This document shows positions 26,820-37,086 of a stretch of DNA of 64,000 nucleotides, piece by piece. A model generated the notes under the pieces. It did not search any database, was not told the DNA's origin, and worked only from the letters and a program-made list of their open reading frames with translations. The stretch lies in NCBI RefSeq assembly GCF_029846715.1, contig NZ_JARVWW010000017.1, forward strand, positions 116,464 through 180,463. The letters run 5' to 3'. The stretch's first letter is position 1. Every line of letters starts with the position of its first letter. Source of the DNA: Bradyrhizobium nivariense (GTDB taxonomy: Bacteria; Pseudomonadota; Alphaproteobacteria; Rhizobiales; Xanthobacteraceae). Position numbers and translations under genes: made by a program.

Positions 26820-27337
26820 GAGACGCCGATCCAGGTCGAGCGCGGGAAGCCGCGCGCGCGATCCTCCGGGAGTTCGGCGTTTCAGCGCTGCCCGTCCCGG
26901 TCGAACGCATCATCAAGTCGCGCAAGATCGTCCTTCAGTACGCGCCGCTGGAGGAGGATCTTTCGGGCATGGCCTATATCAAGGATGGCATCGGCATCAT
27001 CGGCGTCAACGCGCTGCATCATCCCAACCGCCAGCGCTTTTCCGCAGCCCATGAGCTCGCCCATCATGTGCTGCACGACGATGACATCAGACAAGCCGTT
27101 CACGTCGACAAGGGGATTCGTGTTCTCTTCCGGGACGACATCTCGGCGCTCGGAACCGAGCCGATGGAAATTGAAGCCAACGCCTTCGCCTCAGAGCTAT
27201 TGATCCCCGGCGATCTCTTGGCCGCCGCCTTGGAAGGCGGTGGCGTGGACCTCGAGGACGAGGCGGCGATTGAGGGTCTCGCGCGTCGGTTTAGGGTAAG
27301 CCCGGCAGCGATGCGTTTCCGGTTGACCCGTTGGTAG
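26816..27337 (+). CDS. ImmA/IrrE-family metallopeptidase
   Basis: 173 residues from a GTG at 26816. The zinc motif is RFSAAHELAHHVLHD (HExxH) with downstream acidic MEIEANAFASELLIP, the third ligand region. ImmA relatives cleave XRE-type repressors in response to DNA damage or other stress signals, and IrrE does so in Deinococcus. It sits directly behind the XRE gene, with which it overlaps by four bases, so they form a repressor-antirepressor pair. It is probably co-transcribed with the exonuclease gene 7 bases further on. Confidence 0.9.
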   Translation: MRDADPGRAREAARAILREFGVSALPVPVERIIKSRKIVLQYAPLEEDLSGMAYIKDGIGIIGVNALHHPNRQRFSAAHELAHHVLHDDDIRQAVHVDKGIRVLFRDDISALGTEPMEIEANAFASELLIPGDLLAAALEGGGVDLEDEAAIEGLARRFRVSPAAMRFRLTRW

Positions 27338-27344
27338 CACGCCC

Positions 27345-28751
27345 ATGAGCTTCGTCTTTTTCGACACCGAGACGACGGGGCTGAAACGGGGCTTCGATCA
27401 GATACTCCACTTCGCGGCTGTTCGCACTGATGCGAACCTGAACGAGCTGGCGCGGTTCGAGACGCGCTCGCGTTTGCAACCGCATGTGCTTCCCCATCCT
27501 TCGGCGCTTCGCACGAATGGCTTGCCGATCGAATGGCTGACCGATGGGAACCTGCCGTCGCACTACACAATGGTGACAGACATTCGCCGGACCCTGATTT
27601 CCTGGAGCCCGGCGGTGTTCGTCGGCTTCAACTCCATCCGCTTCGACGAGGAGATGCTGCGCCACGCGCTCTTTCAGAGCCTATATCCGGCATATCTGAC
27701 GAGCAATCACCGCAACTGCCGCGCCGATGCGCTCAGCCTGGTGATGGCCGCCGATGCCGTATCGCCTGCGCAGCTGGTCGTGCCGGTCAACGAGGAAGGG
27801 CGGCGGACTTTTCGCTTGCAACAGCTGGCGACCGCGAATGGCGTCTCCCATGCTCGGGCGCACGACGCGATGTCCGATGTACTTGCGACGCTCGACCTAT
27901 GCCGGCTGATCTATCAACGATCGCCGGAGTTGTGGCAGCGGTTTGTGCGCTTCTCGAACAAGGCGACCGTCGCGGATTTCGTCGAGGCCGAAGACGGCTT
28001 CGTGTTGACCGAGTTCTTCGGCGGCCAAGCCTATCATTCGCCGGTCGTCTGCATCGGTTCGGATCCCGATCAGGCCAATGGCCGGCTTTGCTTGAGCCTC
28101 AACGAAGATGTGGGCCGGCTCGCCGCGATGAGCGATCCCGAACTGCAAGTTCATCTGACGCAGAAGCCGAGTCCGATCCGTCGCTTCAGGATCAATGCCG
28201 CACCCACACTGACGGCGTTCTTCGACGCTCCCGAACATATGTTGGAGGGCGGTGCGATTGGCGATATCGAAGACTGGGCCCGTCGCGTGAAAGCGGACAT
28301 TGGTCTGCGCACGCGGCTTGTGGCTGCGTACATCGCCGCGCGCGAGCCCTACGCGTTATCTCCGCACATCGAAGAGCGCATCTATAACGGCTTTCCCGGC
28401 CCTGCTGACGAGGCACGAATAGCCGCGTTCCACGGTGCGCGATGGGAGGACCGCTTCGCGATCGTCCAAGGCATGGAAGACGAGCGACTGCGCTGGTTCG
28501 GCCTCCGGTTGATCTATTTCGAAGCGCGCTCGGTTCTCCCCGAACCTGCTCGATTGGAGGTCGAACGCTATTTAACCGATCAGATGACGGGTGACGGTTC
28601 GGGTTGCCTCACTATCGATCAGGCGATGGCCGAGACGGGAAGGCTACTGGGAGAGGCTGTCGGTCCGGACGACCTTCTGATGCATTATCGCACTTACCTG
28701 CAGGATCGACGGGCGCGGTTGGAGGCCTATCGGGCGAAGCTGGTCGCCTGA
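27345..28751 (+). CDS. Exonuclease I-like DEDDh nuclease (SbcB family)
   Basis: 468 residues, close to the length of E. coli exonuclease I (475). The DEDD motifs are FFDTETTGL (near 5), FNSIRFDEEMLRHAL (near 92) and HDAMSDVLATLDLC (His and last Asp near 170). The C-terminal half has the WEDRF and EARSVLPEPARLEVERYL segments of the SbcB accessory domains. Exonuclease I digests single-stranded DNA 3'-5'. It begins 7 bases after the ImmA gene, so it belongs to the same operon rather than being a housekeeping copy. A second, core copy would be expected elsewhere in the genome. Confidence 0.85.
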   Translation: MSFVFFDTETTGLKRGFDQILHFAAVRTDANLNELARFETRSRLQPHVLPHPSALRTNGLPIEWLTDGNLPSHYTMVTDIRRTLISWSPAVFVGFNSIRFDEEMLRHALFQSLYPAYLTSNHRNCRADALSLVMAADAVSPAQLVVPVNEEGRRTFRLQQLATANGVSHARAHDAMSDVLATLDLCRLIYQRSPELWQRFVRFSNKATVADFVEAEDGFVLTEFFGGQAYHSPVVCIGSDPDQANGRLCLSLNEDVGRLAAMSDPELQVHLTQKPSPIRRFRINAAPTLTAFFDAPEHMLEGGAIGDIEDWARRVKADIGLRTRLVAAYIAAREPYALSPHIEERIYNGFPGPADEARIAAFHGARWEDRFAIVQGMEDERLRWFGLRLIYFEARSVLPEPARLEVERYLTDQMTGDGSGCLTIDQAMAETGRLLGEAVGPDDLLMHYRTYLQDRRARLEAYRAKLVA

Positions 28752-28781
28752 ATCCGCCAGATCGGGGACGGGTCTGACTTT

Positions 28782-28853
28782 CGCGCATCTGAAATGCGCG
28801 ATTGTCCTTGACATTTTCCCCGGTTCTAGCGACTTTCACGCATCTGAAATGCG
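28782..28853 (+). promoter_or_regulatory. Promoter with two palindromic operators upstream of the HipA-like gene
   Basis: Two copies of a palindrome lie at 28782-28800 (arms CGCGCAT/ATGCGCG around CTGAA) and at 28839-28853 (CGCAT/ATGCG around the same CTGAA). Both are preceded by GACTTTC. A TTGACA at 28808-28813 lies between them, with a weak -10 region near 28831. This is the pattern of a self-repressed toxin-antitoxin or regulator promoter, presumably bound by the winged-helix domain of the next gene. Binding is inference. Confidence 0.7.
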
Positions 28854-28862
28854 GGCAAGTCT

Positions 28863-30704
28863 GTGACAATCCTCCTGGTCGGTGAAACCATTGACAGGCG
28901 ACGCGCCCATGCCCAGGCGGCAGCGGGCGAGCTCATTCAGCTCGTCCGTGGGGTCTACGCCCAGGCCAATGCCGACGTCGATGCCGCGGTCTTGGCCCAC
29001 GCCGTGCGCATCGCACATTATCTCTACCCGACCGCTTATCTCTCGTCGGCGTCCGCCGCGCTCCTGCGACCAACCCCCGACGGCCGGCTTTTCCTAAGCG
29101 GACGACGCAACCAGCGAACCCGGATCCGCACGCTCGAGATCGTCCAAAACGAAGCGCCCGCTCATCCGTCGACGGCGCCGGCGATCGTGGGCGACGATCA
29201 AGGTGAGATCAGGATCGAGGTGTCGTCACCGCGCCAGCGGTTCCTGGAAGCGTTCCGGCTCCGAAGCGAACATGCCAGCGCTATTACCGACGAGTTTCGT
29301 GCCGATATGGCGGCACGGCTGATCGAGGAGTTTGGATCACCACAAGCGGCGGCGGACGCCGTCTGGGCGCTGGCTCGCGAGAATGGCTGGTATCGCGAGG
29401 GCGAAGGGGCCGAGCGCTACCTGACCACGCGCCCCTCTGCTGGAAAGGCGGTGGCGAACAAGGCGGCTCTTGAGCGGATCGTCGCCTGGCATGGCGAGCC
29501 TCTCGGCCGCCTGACGCACGACGGCTTCGAATGGCGTTGGAAGGCGACGGCGAATACGGCACCGCCGCTCGTTCGCCAGACAGCGCCCGGCAAGCTCCCC
29601 GCATTTGTGGAGTCGCTGTTGCCGGAAGGCTGGCTCGCCCAGGTGCTTCACGAGCGGGACGATCGCGATGCCATTCGCCGCGGCAAGCGGTTCATGTCGA
29701 ACGTCGCTGTTATTACCAATAAGAAAGAGCTCGAAGCGCTCCCGCTCGACGTCCTGCAAGCGCCGCTTGCGAAGTTCGCGAAAGGCGGGGAATTCACTGG
29801 ACGCTATGTCGGTCCATCGCGGGGTGAGCTGGAGCACAGCTTCGAGGAGAATCTCGCGCAGTTATTTGAGCGTGCGGAGACGCCCCGTCTGTCCGGCGTG
29901 CAAATCAAGGCACCGATGTGCCTGACGTCCGAGGGCGCGCTGATCCCGGCGATCGACGCGCCGTTCACCCACATCCTCAAGCCCGCGGGGATCGCCGGCT
30001 TCGACGCGCTGCCAGTCGTCGAATGGATCTGCCTGGAGCTCGGTCGAGCGGCGGGGTTCGTCGTGCCTGACGCCGCACTCGTCGGCATGCCCGACGGCAT
30101 GGCGCCCGCACTCGTCGTCGAGCGGTTCGACATAAGGCGGGACGAGACTGACGAGCGCCGCCTCGCGCTCGAGGATTTTTGCTCGGTGCTCGATCTGCCC
30201 GCGGCGGCGAAGTACGACGGCACTATCGAGCGCGTGGCGCGCGGGCTTCGACCGCTCTCCACCGATCCCGCCGACGATCTCGATATTCTATTCCGGCGCG
30301 CGCTCTTCGCCTGGCTGATCGCAGACGGCGACATGCACCTCAAGAACCTGGCGTTGCTGAAGATCGCCGCGCCCGGCGCGCCGCAATTCGAGAGCGTCCG
30401 GTTCGCGCCGCTCTACGACGCGGTCACGACGCGGGTCTTTCCGGGCCTTGCCAGTGATCGCATGGCGCTTAAACTGAGTGGGAAGGACGAACGGCTCACG
30501 CCGCGTGATTTTCTCACGCTTGCCCGTACGATCGAGCTCCCCGTCGCGCGCGCGGAAAACGCGATGACGACCGTAGCGGCGGCAACGCGCAAGGCCGCGG
30601 GTGCCTTATCGCTGCCCAAAATTGCGCGTGACCGCGAAGGCGCCACGTCCGCGGAGGGGCGCGTCAAGGCGATCGTGGCTGAGCGATGCGGTGCCTTCGC
30701 ATGA
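28863..30704 (+). CDS. HipA-like kinase fused to an N-terminal winged-helix (AbiEi-like) domain
   Basis: 613 residues from a GTG at 28863. Residues of about 1-110 resemble the N-terminal DNA-binding region of AbiEi antitoxins (ELIQLVRGVYAQAN, then a YLYPTAYLSSASAALL segment). Residues of about 240-600 are a HipA-type kinase: VQIKAPM, HILKPAG, VVERFDIRRDE, WLIADGDMHLKNLALLK (catalytic loop) and FAPLYDAVTTRV (metal Asp). HipA kinases modify glutamyl-tRNA synthetase or other targets and cause dormancy; fused HTH forms such as E. coli HipH/YjjJ are known. The DNA upstream has palindromic operators. Its stop overlaps the next ATG. Confidence 0.83.
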   Translation: MTILLVGETIDRRRAHAQAAAGELIQLVRGVYAQANADVDAAVLAHAVRIAHYLYPTAYLSSASAALLRPTPDGRLFLSGRRNQRTRIRTLEIVQNEAPAHPSTAPAIVGDDQGEIRIEVSSPRQRFLEAFRLRSEHASAITDEFRADMAARLIEEFGSPQAAADAVWALARENGWYREGEGAERYLTTRPSAGKAVANKAALERIVAWHGEPLGRLTHDGFEWRWKATANTAPPLVRQTAPGKLPAFVESLLPEGWLAQVLHERDDRDAIRRGKRFMSNVAVITNKKELEALPLDVLQAPLAKFAKGGEFTGRYVGPSRGELEHSFEENLAQLFERAETPRLSGVQIKAPMCLTSEGALIPAIDAPFTHILKPAGIAGFDALPVVEWICLELGRAAGFVVPDAALVGMPDGMAPALVVERFDIRRDETDERRLALEDFCSVLDLPAAAKYDGTIERVARGLRPLSTDPADDLDILFRRALFAWLIADGDMHLKNLALLKIAAPGAPQFESVRFAPLYDAVTTRVFPGLASDRMALKLSGKDERLTPRDFLTLARTIELPVARAENAMTTVAAATRKAAGALSLPKIARDREGATSAEGRVKAIVAERCGAFA

Positions 30705-31126
30705 GCTTGGAATCGGTCAAAATATATGTTGGCGTGACCGACCTCGACTGGTTCGAGTTTCTGTCCGCGCGAAGCGTCGACGAGGTCAATTTCTGGCAAC
30801 CAGGTGGCCGATCGCAGTTTCGCGCGCTTCAGCCCGGCGAACTGTTTCTGTTCAAGCTCCATAGCCCGAACAACTTTATTGTCGGCGGCGGTCTGTTCGG
30901 CCATGCCTCGATCGTTCCGATCTCGCTCGCATGGGAAGCGTTCGGGGACAAGAACGGTGCCGCCTCGCTCGACGAAATGCGCGGTCGGGTGGCTCGCAAT
31001 CGACGCGAGCCGGTCGACTTTCGAACCGACTATTCGATCGGTTGCCGCATCTTGGAGCAACCGTTCTTCTGGCCGCGGGATCTCTGGCTTCCAATTGCCG
31101 ATCGCTGGGCGCCGAGCATTGTGGTT
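30701..31126 (+). pseudogene. HNH restriction endonuclease (COG3440-type), N-terminal part only
   Basis: The ATG at 30701 overlaps the HipA-like gene's stop. About 142 residues follow: IYVGVTDLDWFEFLSARS, EVNFWQPGG, LFKLHSPNNFIVGGG, FGHASIVPISLAWEAFG and a DYSIGCRILEQPFFWP region. This is the N-terminal specificity half of predicted HNH restriction endonucleases of COG3440. The C-terminal HNH nuclease half is missing: after SIVV the reading frame passes without a stop into an unrelated NTPase. Translational coupling shows it was once the fifth gene of the XRE-ImmA-exonuclease-HipA operon. Confidence 0.7.
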
Positions 31127-34100
31127 GCGGTCATTGCAAATCAGGATGACGAACGTCTGCGCGGAGACATTGATCGCCTTCTTTCAGAAGGCTGTCGCGT
31201 CCCCAATGCGCGCTTAGCTTCCTGCCGGTCGAAGCTGCGCGAGGAAGCACGTTCGAGAATTGCGCGAGCCGGCGGAGGGCGATGGCGCCGGCAGGACATC
31301 GAAAGGATCGTTCGGGACCACGAAGGTTATCTCGCGAACGCGCCCGAGCTCGAACATTATGTGCACCCCAATAATTGGGGCGATCTTCGCGGGACGATGG
31401 CCAAGGAATCGGCCGCAATCATCATCGGCCAGTCCGGAACGGGCAAGACGCTTGCGACCAAGATGCTCTACGATGAGCTCCGGAAGGTGACGCCCGGTTT
31501 GACACGTGTTCCGATCCGGCTTGGACCATCGCAGCTTCGCGATGACACGACGCCGCCACCAGTTCTCTACGACATCGAAGATTCTTGGGGGCGGTTCGAC
31601 TTCGACCCGAACAGCCGACCGTGGAATGATCAACTGGGCGACTTTCTTGCATCTGCTCGGCCCGACCGCATGATCATCGCCACTTCGCGGCTCGACGTGG
31701 CGCAAGCAGCAGGCGTCCTTCCGACGATCAAGCCGTGGGTCGTGGGTCTAGAAGCCGAGAACTATGACAAGGTCGCACGGCAAAAGCTGTACCGCAGCCG
31801 CATCGACAGCCTACCAAGAGATCTGCGGCCGCTCGCACGCAGCTCCGAACGCCAGGTTCTCGATAACTTGGCGACGCCGCTCGAGATTCAAAAATTTTTC
31901 GACGCGTTGCGAACACAGGATCGCGAAGGGCTCAAGAATCCGCCTGGGTTTGTCGGAGCTGCCATCGATCGTGCTCATCAGGACTCGATCGAGCTCACTG
32001 TCATCGAGCAGATCGAGGGCGGCGTGATGTGCCGGCCGCCGCTGTCATGTGGGCCGTCCTAGCCGCCAACGACAAAGTAACGCGTTCAGTCCTTCGCGAG
32101 ATTGAGGACGGCCTTGCGGATATCGATGCTGCGATGGAGAAAGGTGTGTCTCCGCTCGTCGACTTTTTCGTGGCGGCCCGTAACTTCCGCCAGAGCGACG
32201 GTGGGATCGTCACCTACTACCATCCGCGAGTCGAAGCCGGGATCACGCGGGCGCTCGAGAAAAATCGGCAGACGGTTCGCCGGACGTTGCGCCGGCTAAT
32301 CGACCTTCTGGTTTCGGCAGATGGCCCAGGGGAGGAATGGGGTGCGGGCGCAGCAGCCCGCATCCTGTCGCGTGCCCGCACTCAATTTGGTGTAAATCCG
32401 ACAGACAGCGCAGCACTCAAAATTGATGCTTGGCTTGAGGTAAGAGTTGCCTCCGGCGGAAAGGAATTCGGAGAGCATCTTGAGCTTGCCGCGAGCGCCG
32501 GCTCGACGGCCAGCAACGCCGCAGAAGTGGCGCGTTTCCTACTGCATCGTCCAGACAGATCGTTCGGTGGCATGCTCAGTTGGGGGCGACAGAAGAAGGA
32601 TGTGGACTGGTACAACGCACGCGCTGCAAACCCGGCGACGAAGCCTCTGGTCGAGACGTTCATTCGTACGATTCTACCGCAAGACCGCGTTCATTACCCG
32701 ACCTCTCTTGCTGATGAGCTCGCACGGCTTTCTTCGGGCCTGACACCCGCGTTTCTGGAGGCTGCCGCAGAGGCCGTCCACTACGGTTATATCGGGTCGG
32801 ATGACGTGATCGCTCATGGCGCGCTCAACGACATCGAGGGCTTCGAAGCGATCGTCGATTCTGCGGTTGCCGTTCTCACACCCTCCGAAAAGGAGCTGCG
32901 AGAGGCAGCTGAGACACAGCTTGATATCGTCAACGACGTTTACAGTGATGATTACGCGCAGCACATCTCAGAGAACGATGACGGTTACACCGCCAGGGAG
33001 TTTCTGAAAGCGTATGTTGGACGCGTTCGCCGGGAAAGAGGTTGGCAGCTCATAGCCCAACATCGGCATGCCGAGAAGTTGCGGTGTTATTGGCTCAGAG
33101 CGCTTGCCGAAGAGGCTCGCGAAGGCCCAGTTAACAGTGACGAGCTGGCTGGCGCATTTCAAGCCGTCTACGGCACGACGGACGAAGACGACCTCTGGGT
33201 GGTGTTGCTGAAGCAATGGGATCCGCAGTATAGTCGAGCACTCGCGGCACGCTTGGTCGAGGGATCATCAGACGGCGGCGTCGAACGGGCAGCGCTGACG
33301 TGCCTCATTGAACACGATCCCAAAGCGCTTTCCACGATCATAGCGGACCTTGTCGATCGAGGCGCAATCAGCCGCCTCGTCGGTCTCAGCAGCGGTATCG
33401 CCTACCTCCGTCGCGGGCGCTCACGTGATGGTTCGGAGCACGTAGCTACTGCCGAAGCTCCGACAGCACAATTGCCTGAGCCATTTGCGGAGATCTGCGA
33501 GGCAGAGATGGCGCTCGCTAAGGAGAAGGTGCCGATTCTATCGAGCGCGGCCCGCGACGTGCTTGCTAACATACCCGACCCAAGCGATTCGGTCCGCATC
33601 CTTCGGCTCGAACTTCATCCGAGCAATGTCCTGTCAGTCGGAGGCGACATTCGCTGGGGACTCGAGAAAAGCGATGATTCTGCGGCTGCTGTTCTCGCGG
33701 TTGAGGCTGCCATTCGCGAAAACATGACCGGCGAAGTGGAAGGGGCGCTCGATCATCGTTTTGCGCATGTCGCCGCGCGCGCTGACCTCAATCGCGACTC
33801 CCTTATCTGCCCCGCTGCCGTCGCGTCTCTTGAAGCTTGCCGACCATCGAGCGAGCCCGGTGAGAAGGGCGCTCGTGGATGTGCTGAAAGCCAAGCCGAA
33901 CCGTGCGCATCAGGCGACGTTGATCTAGCTCGCGGGCGATCAATGGTCGAAAAACACGATGCACTACGGGCAAGATAGCGATGATTACCCTATCGCACAG
34001 ACAGCGGTAAACGCGCTTGCGGACGTCGCGCCGCTTGGCGGCGCAGACGATGAGGCGGTCTTAGCGATCGCGATCGACACGTCGGACCCTGATGTTCGTA

Positions 34101-34628
34101 ACGCGTATTTCAGCTGCTTGCAAAAACTGGCGGTCTTGCCATGCAAAACAGACTGTTTGACATCGCAGTCGAACCTGGACGGGCGCATGTTCGATCGTCC
34201 GCGGCTCATGTAATGCGGAGCACCTTGATCCGGCCATCGTCGACAAGATCACGCCGCGGTTGCTGGCGACGCGGTACGAACCGGTCGCCGGCGTGCTTGC
34301 TATCCTAATCGCTTGGCGAGGTGAGATCGCTTCGATCCGCGCTGCAGCGGAGGAGATCGCGACAAATTCCAAGCGCAGGGTGCTACTTCTTGTCATCGTG
34401 TGGGTCCTTAAGGACCGCGACCCGCAAATCGCCGAGGAGATCGCGGCGATGTTGCCCGCAGGCCATAAAGCGGTGGCTTGGGCGCTCGGTGACGAGCTTG
34501 CCAAGGTGGACGATTCATTGATCGCGGACTTGGGCGATCATGCCGTGTGCGCTGAAGTGTTGAAATACATGAGGCCTACATCTGACACGAAGGCGCGGAA
34601 ATCCAAAACGACATCGAGTCGGCGTTAA
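31127..34628 (+). pseudogene. STAND-type NTPase (nSTAND3-like), decayed
   Basis: Reading the pieces together gives one large protein. First piece: a linker, then IVRDHEGYLANAPELEHY, Walker A IIIGQSGTGKT, Walker B-like VLYDIEDSWGR and ATSRLDVAQAAG. The frame shifts near 32025 and continues VMWAVLAANDKVTR and KGVSPLVDFFVAARN. It shifts again near 33825, meets a TAG at 33926-33928 after ATLI, shifts near 34130 and 34200 and ends at 34628. Large STAND NTPases often sense invaders in defence systems. At least four frameshifts and one nonsense codon mean it is inactive. Its natural N-terminus is lost in the joint with the endonuclease fragment. Confidence 0.78.
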
Positions 34629-34719
34629 GGGCTGAAGTGGATATGGCCCTCGTATCACACAATCAGTTGCCTCTAGCCGACGGCGACCGGCCGAATGACT
34701 GTGTTTCGGCATGGAATAA

Positions 34720-36372
34720 GGGCTCTGACTCACTTTTGATGAAGTTCAAGCGTCGGCTCGCGTTGGTTTCACAAAGGAATCAATATGATGCAGCGACCCC
34801 TACGTCCGTCGGCCTTGGTCCCTCGCGGATTTGACGTGGAAAGCGCCTTTTGTGATGGCGCTACGACCGTGATCACCGTACGCGGCACGAGCCGGACGAG
34901 TCTCTGTCCCAGCTGCGGGACCAGTTCTGGGCGGATCCATAGCCGATATCAGCGGCGCCTCACCGATCTGCCGCTGGCGGGGCGGCAGGTTCGCCTGGTG
35001 GTCGTGGCGCGCCGCTTCCGCTGCGTTACTGTTCTGTGCGGTCGGCGCATTTTCACCGAGCGCTTCGACGACGGCGCTCTGGCACCGTGGGCGCGGCGAA
35101 CGACCCGGCTCGATCTAATCGTCCATCACCTTGGCCTTGCCTTGGGTGGCCGCCCGGCGGCGAGTTTTGCCCGTCGACTTATGCTGCCCGTGAGCAACGA
35201 CACATTGCTTCGGGTGGTTAGAAAGCGCGGGTGTCCGCCCTTTGCTGCGCCGAGCGTTATCGGCATCGACGATTGGGCCTGGCGGCGCAATCAGCGGTAC
35301 GGAACGATCATCTGTGACCTCGAGCGGCGACGACCGATCACTCTCTTACCCGACAGAGAGCCAGCCACTGCGTAGGCCTGGCTCGCGGGGCAGCCACAAA
35401 TCGCTGTGGTCGCGCGCGACCGCGGCGGTGGATATGCCCTTTGTGGCCAAGGCACTCCCGCACGCTACCCAGGTCGCCGACCGTTGGCACCTCATGGAGA
35501 ACGCGAGCCACGCCTTCCTGGATGCGGTTCGCAAATCCATGCGCCAGGTCCGCATCGCGGTCGGTCCGCCACCATAAATCCCAACTTATTGACCGCCGCC
35601 GAGCGAATTCAATATGAGGGCTATCTTCCGCGAGAAGACACGAACGCGGCAATTCTCAAACAGGCTGAGACGGGCGTCTCCATAAAGGAGATCGTACGGC
35701 TCACCGGCCATAGCCGGGGCCTCGTCCGCAGGGTGTTGCGAGGTCAGCGATCCGACGTGTTCAGGGTGCGCGAGAGCTCGCTCGAGCACTACCTGCCATG
35801 GCTGGATGTTCAGTGGGCCGCTGGCCATTGTAATGGCGCCGACCTTTGGCGTCGCCTCAAGGCGCAGGGATTTAGAGGCTCGGTGCGAGTCGTTGCCGAA
35901 TGGGCGACACGCCGTCGGCGTGCCGAAACACCCGATGCTCAGAGCCTGCAGCGCATACCATCCGCGAGAACGATCGCCCGCCTGATGACCAATGGCCGCG
36001 ATACGCTATCAAAGTCAGAGACCGTCACCATTGCGGCGATTGAGCAAGGCGTTCCTCTCCTGGTGGAAGCTCGAGAGATCATAGCCGCTTTCCATGCGAT
36101 GATCCGCAAGAAGGCCCACGGAGAGCTTGAACCATGGTTGGAACGAGCATGCGCAAGCCTCGTCATGTCTTTCGCCAACGGCGTCATCAAGGACAAGGCC
36201 GCCGTCAGCGCAGCAATCACGACGTCCTGGTCCAACGGACAGACAGAGGGCCAGATCACCAAGCTCAAACTGGTCAAGCGCCAGATGTACGGACGCGCCA
36301 AGCTCGATTTGCTGCAGGCTCGGCTAATCGGCGCCACATGACCAGTGCTGCACCAAAATTGCGTCAGAGCCC
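34720..36372. mobile_element. ISL3-family insertion sequence, inactive
   Basis: Terminal inverted repeats are visible: GGGCTCTGACTCA at 34720 and its diverged mate ending at 36372 (GCGTCAGAGCCC). The transposase between them is broken. I see no matching 8-base target duplication at the flanks, as expected for an old or rearranged copy. It lies between the dead NTPase and an IS5-type fragment, i.e. at the border of the secretion locus. Confidence 0.75.
34785..36341 (+). pseudogene. ISL3-family transposase, disrupted
   Basis: The N-terminal part has the zinc-finger region (SLCPSCGTSSGRIHSRYQRR) and IGIDDWAWRRNQRYGTIICDLE, the DDE start. A TAG at 35373-35375 interrupts it after EPATA. The next stretch (ALPHATQVADRWHLMENASHAF) is in a different frame, and the final part (INPNLLTAAERIQYEGYL to WSNGQTEGQITKLKLVKR) is back in the first frame. 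Nonsense plus two frameshifts make it non-functional. Confidence 0.8.
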
Positions 36373-36847
36373 CTTTTGGATGCCGATAGGGGGTCCCAGT
36401 CGAACGCCGATTGACAGTGTCGACCGTGACCCGCTTGAGGTCCCGGCTGCGCAACGCGCCGGCCTGGTGCGCCACCCGCAGGCTCTCGGCCAGCAGCAGC
36501 TCCGGATTGTCGCGGAGCCGCAGATCCGAGCGCTCGCGCGGGAACGCCTGCTGGAAGAACTCTTGGCCGGTGAAGTACTGGAAATACGGGTCGTGGACCC
36601 AGCGCTCACAGACCCCCTCATCGGACCGCCGGTAAATGTGCTTGAGCAACGACAGCCCGATCATGAAGCGGGTCTCAATCCCCGGCCGGCCGTTCTCGCT
36701 GTAGAACGGCGCGATCTCGCCGTCGATCCAGTCCCAATCGATCTTGCCGGCAAGCAGAACCAGCTCGTGCTTCAGATTGATGATCTGGTCGAGCCGAGCC
36801 CGGAACAGATCGTTCGATCCCGTCGTCTTGTGCTTGTTCGGCCGCAT
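36373..36847 (-). pseudogene. IS5-family transposase, N-terminal fragment
   Basis: The frame from 36847 reads MRPNKHKTTGSNDLFRARLD, then KIDWDWIDGEIAPFYSENGR and EGVCERWVHDPYFQYFTGQE, the start of IS5-group transposases frequent in rhizobia. A deletion lies near SDLRLRDNPELLLAESL, where residues are lost, and the frame after RVTVDTV departs from the family. It runs directly into the ISL3 end, so it has been truncated by that element or by deletion. The bases 36848-37086 that follow carry no gene. Confidence 0.7.
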
Positions 36848-37086
36848 CGTCCCGTCCGATGCGGCACAGAATCATGCTCCGCCGCGAAAATGAATCCACA
36901 AAAGCGAATTGCAAGTTTGAGGTTCTCGACCCCCAATCCCTGCAATCTCAAATGCCTCCGCATCTGAAAAACAGACAATCCGTACTAAGGGAACTGCAAC
37001 CCGTGCTCGGCAAATAGGATGGAGACGATGCAGCCGACGTGCTGCTCACGGCGGTTAGCGATGCCATCGCATGTCTGAGGCGCTGG

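Noticed and set aside
27533..28387. 284-codon frame inside the exonuclease gene
   Set aside because: Same-strand out-of-frame shadow; the exonuclease frame has the DEDD motifs.
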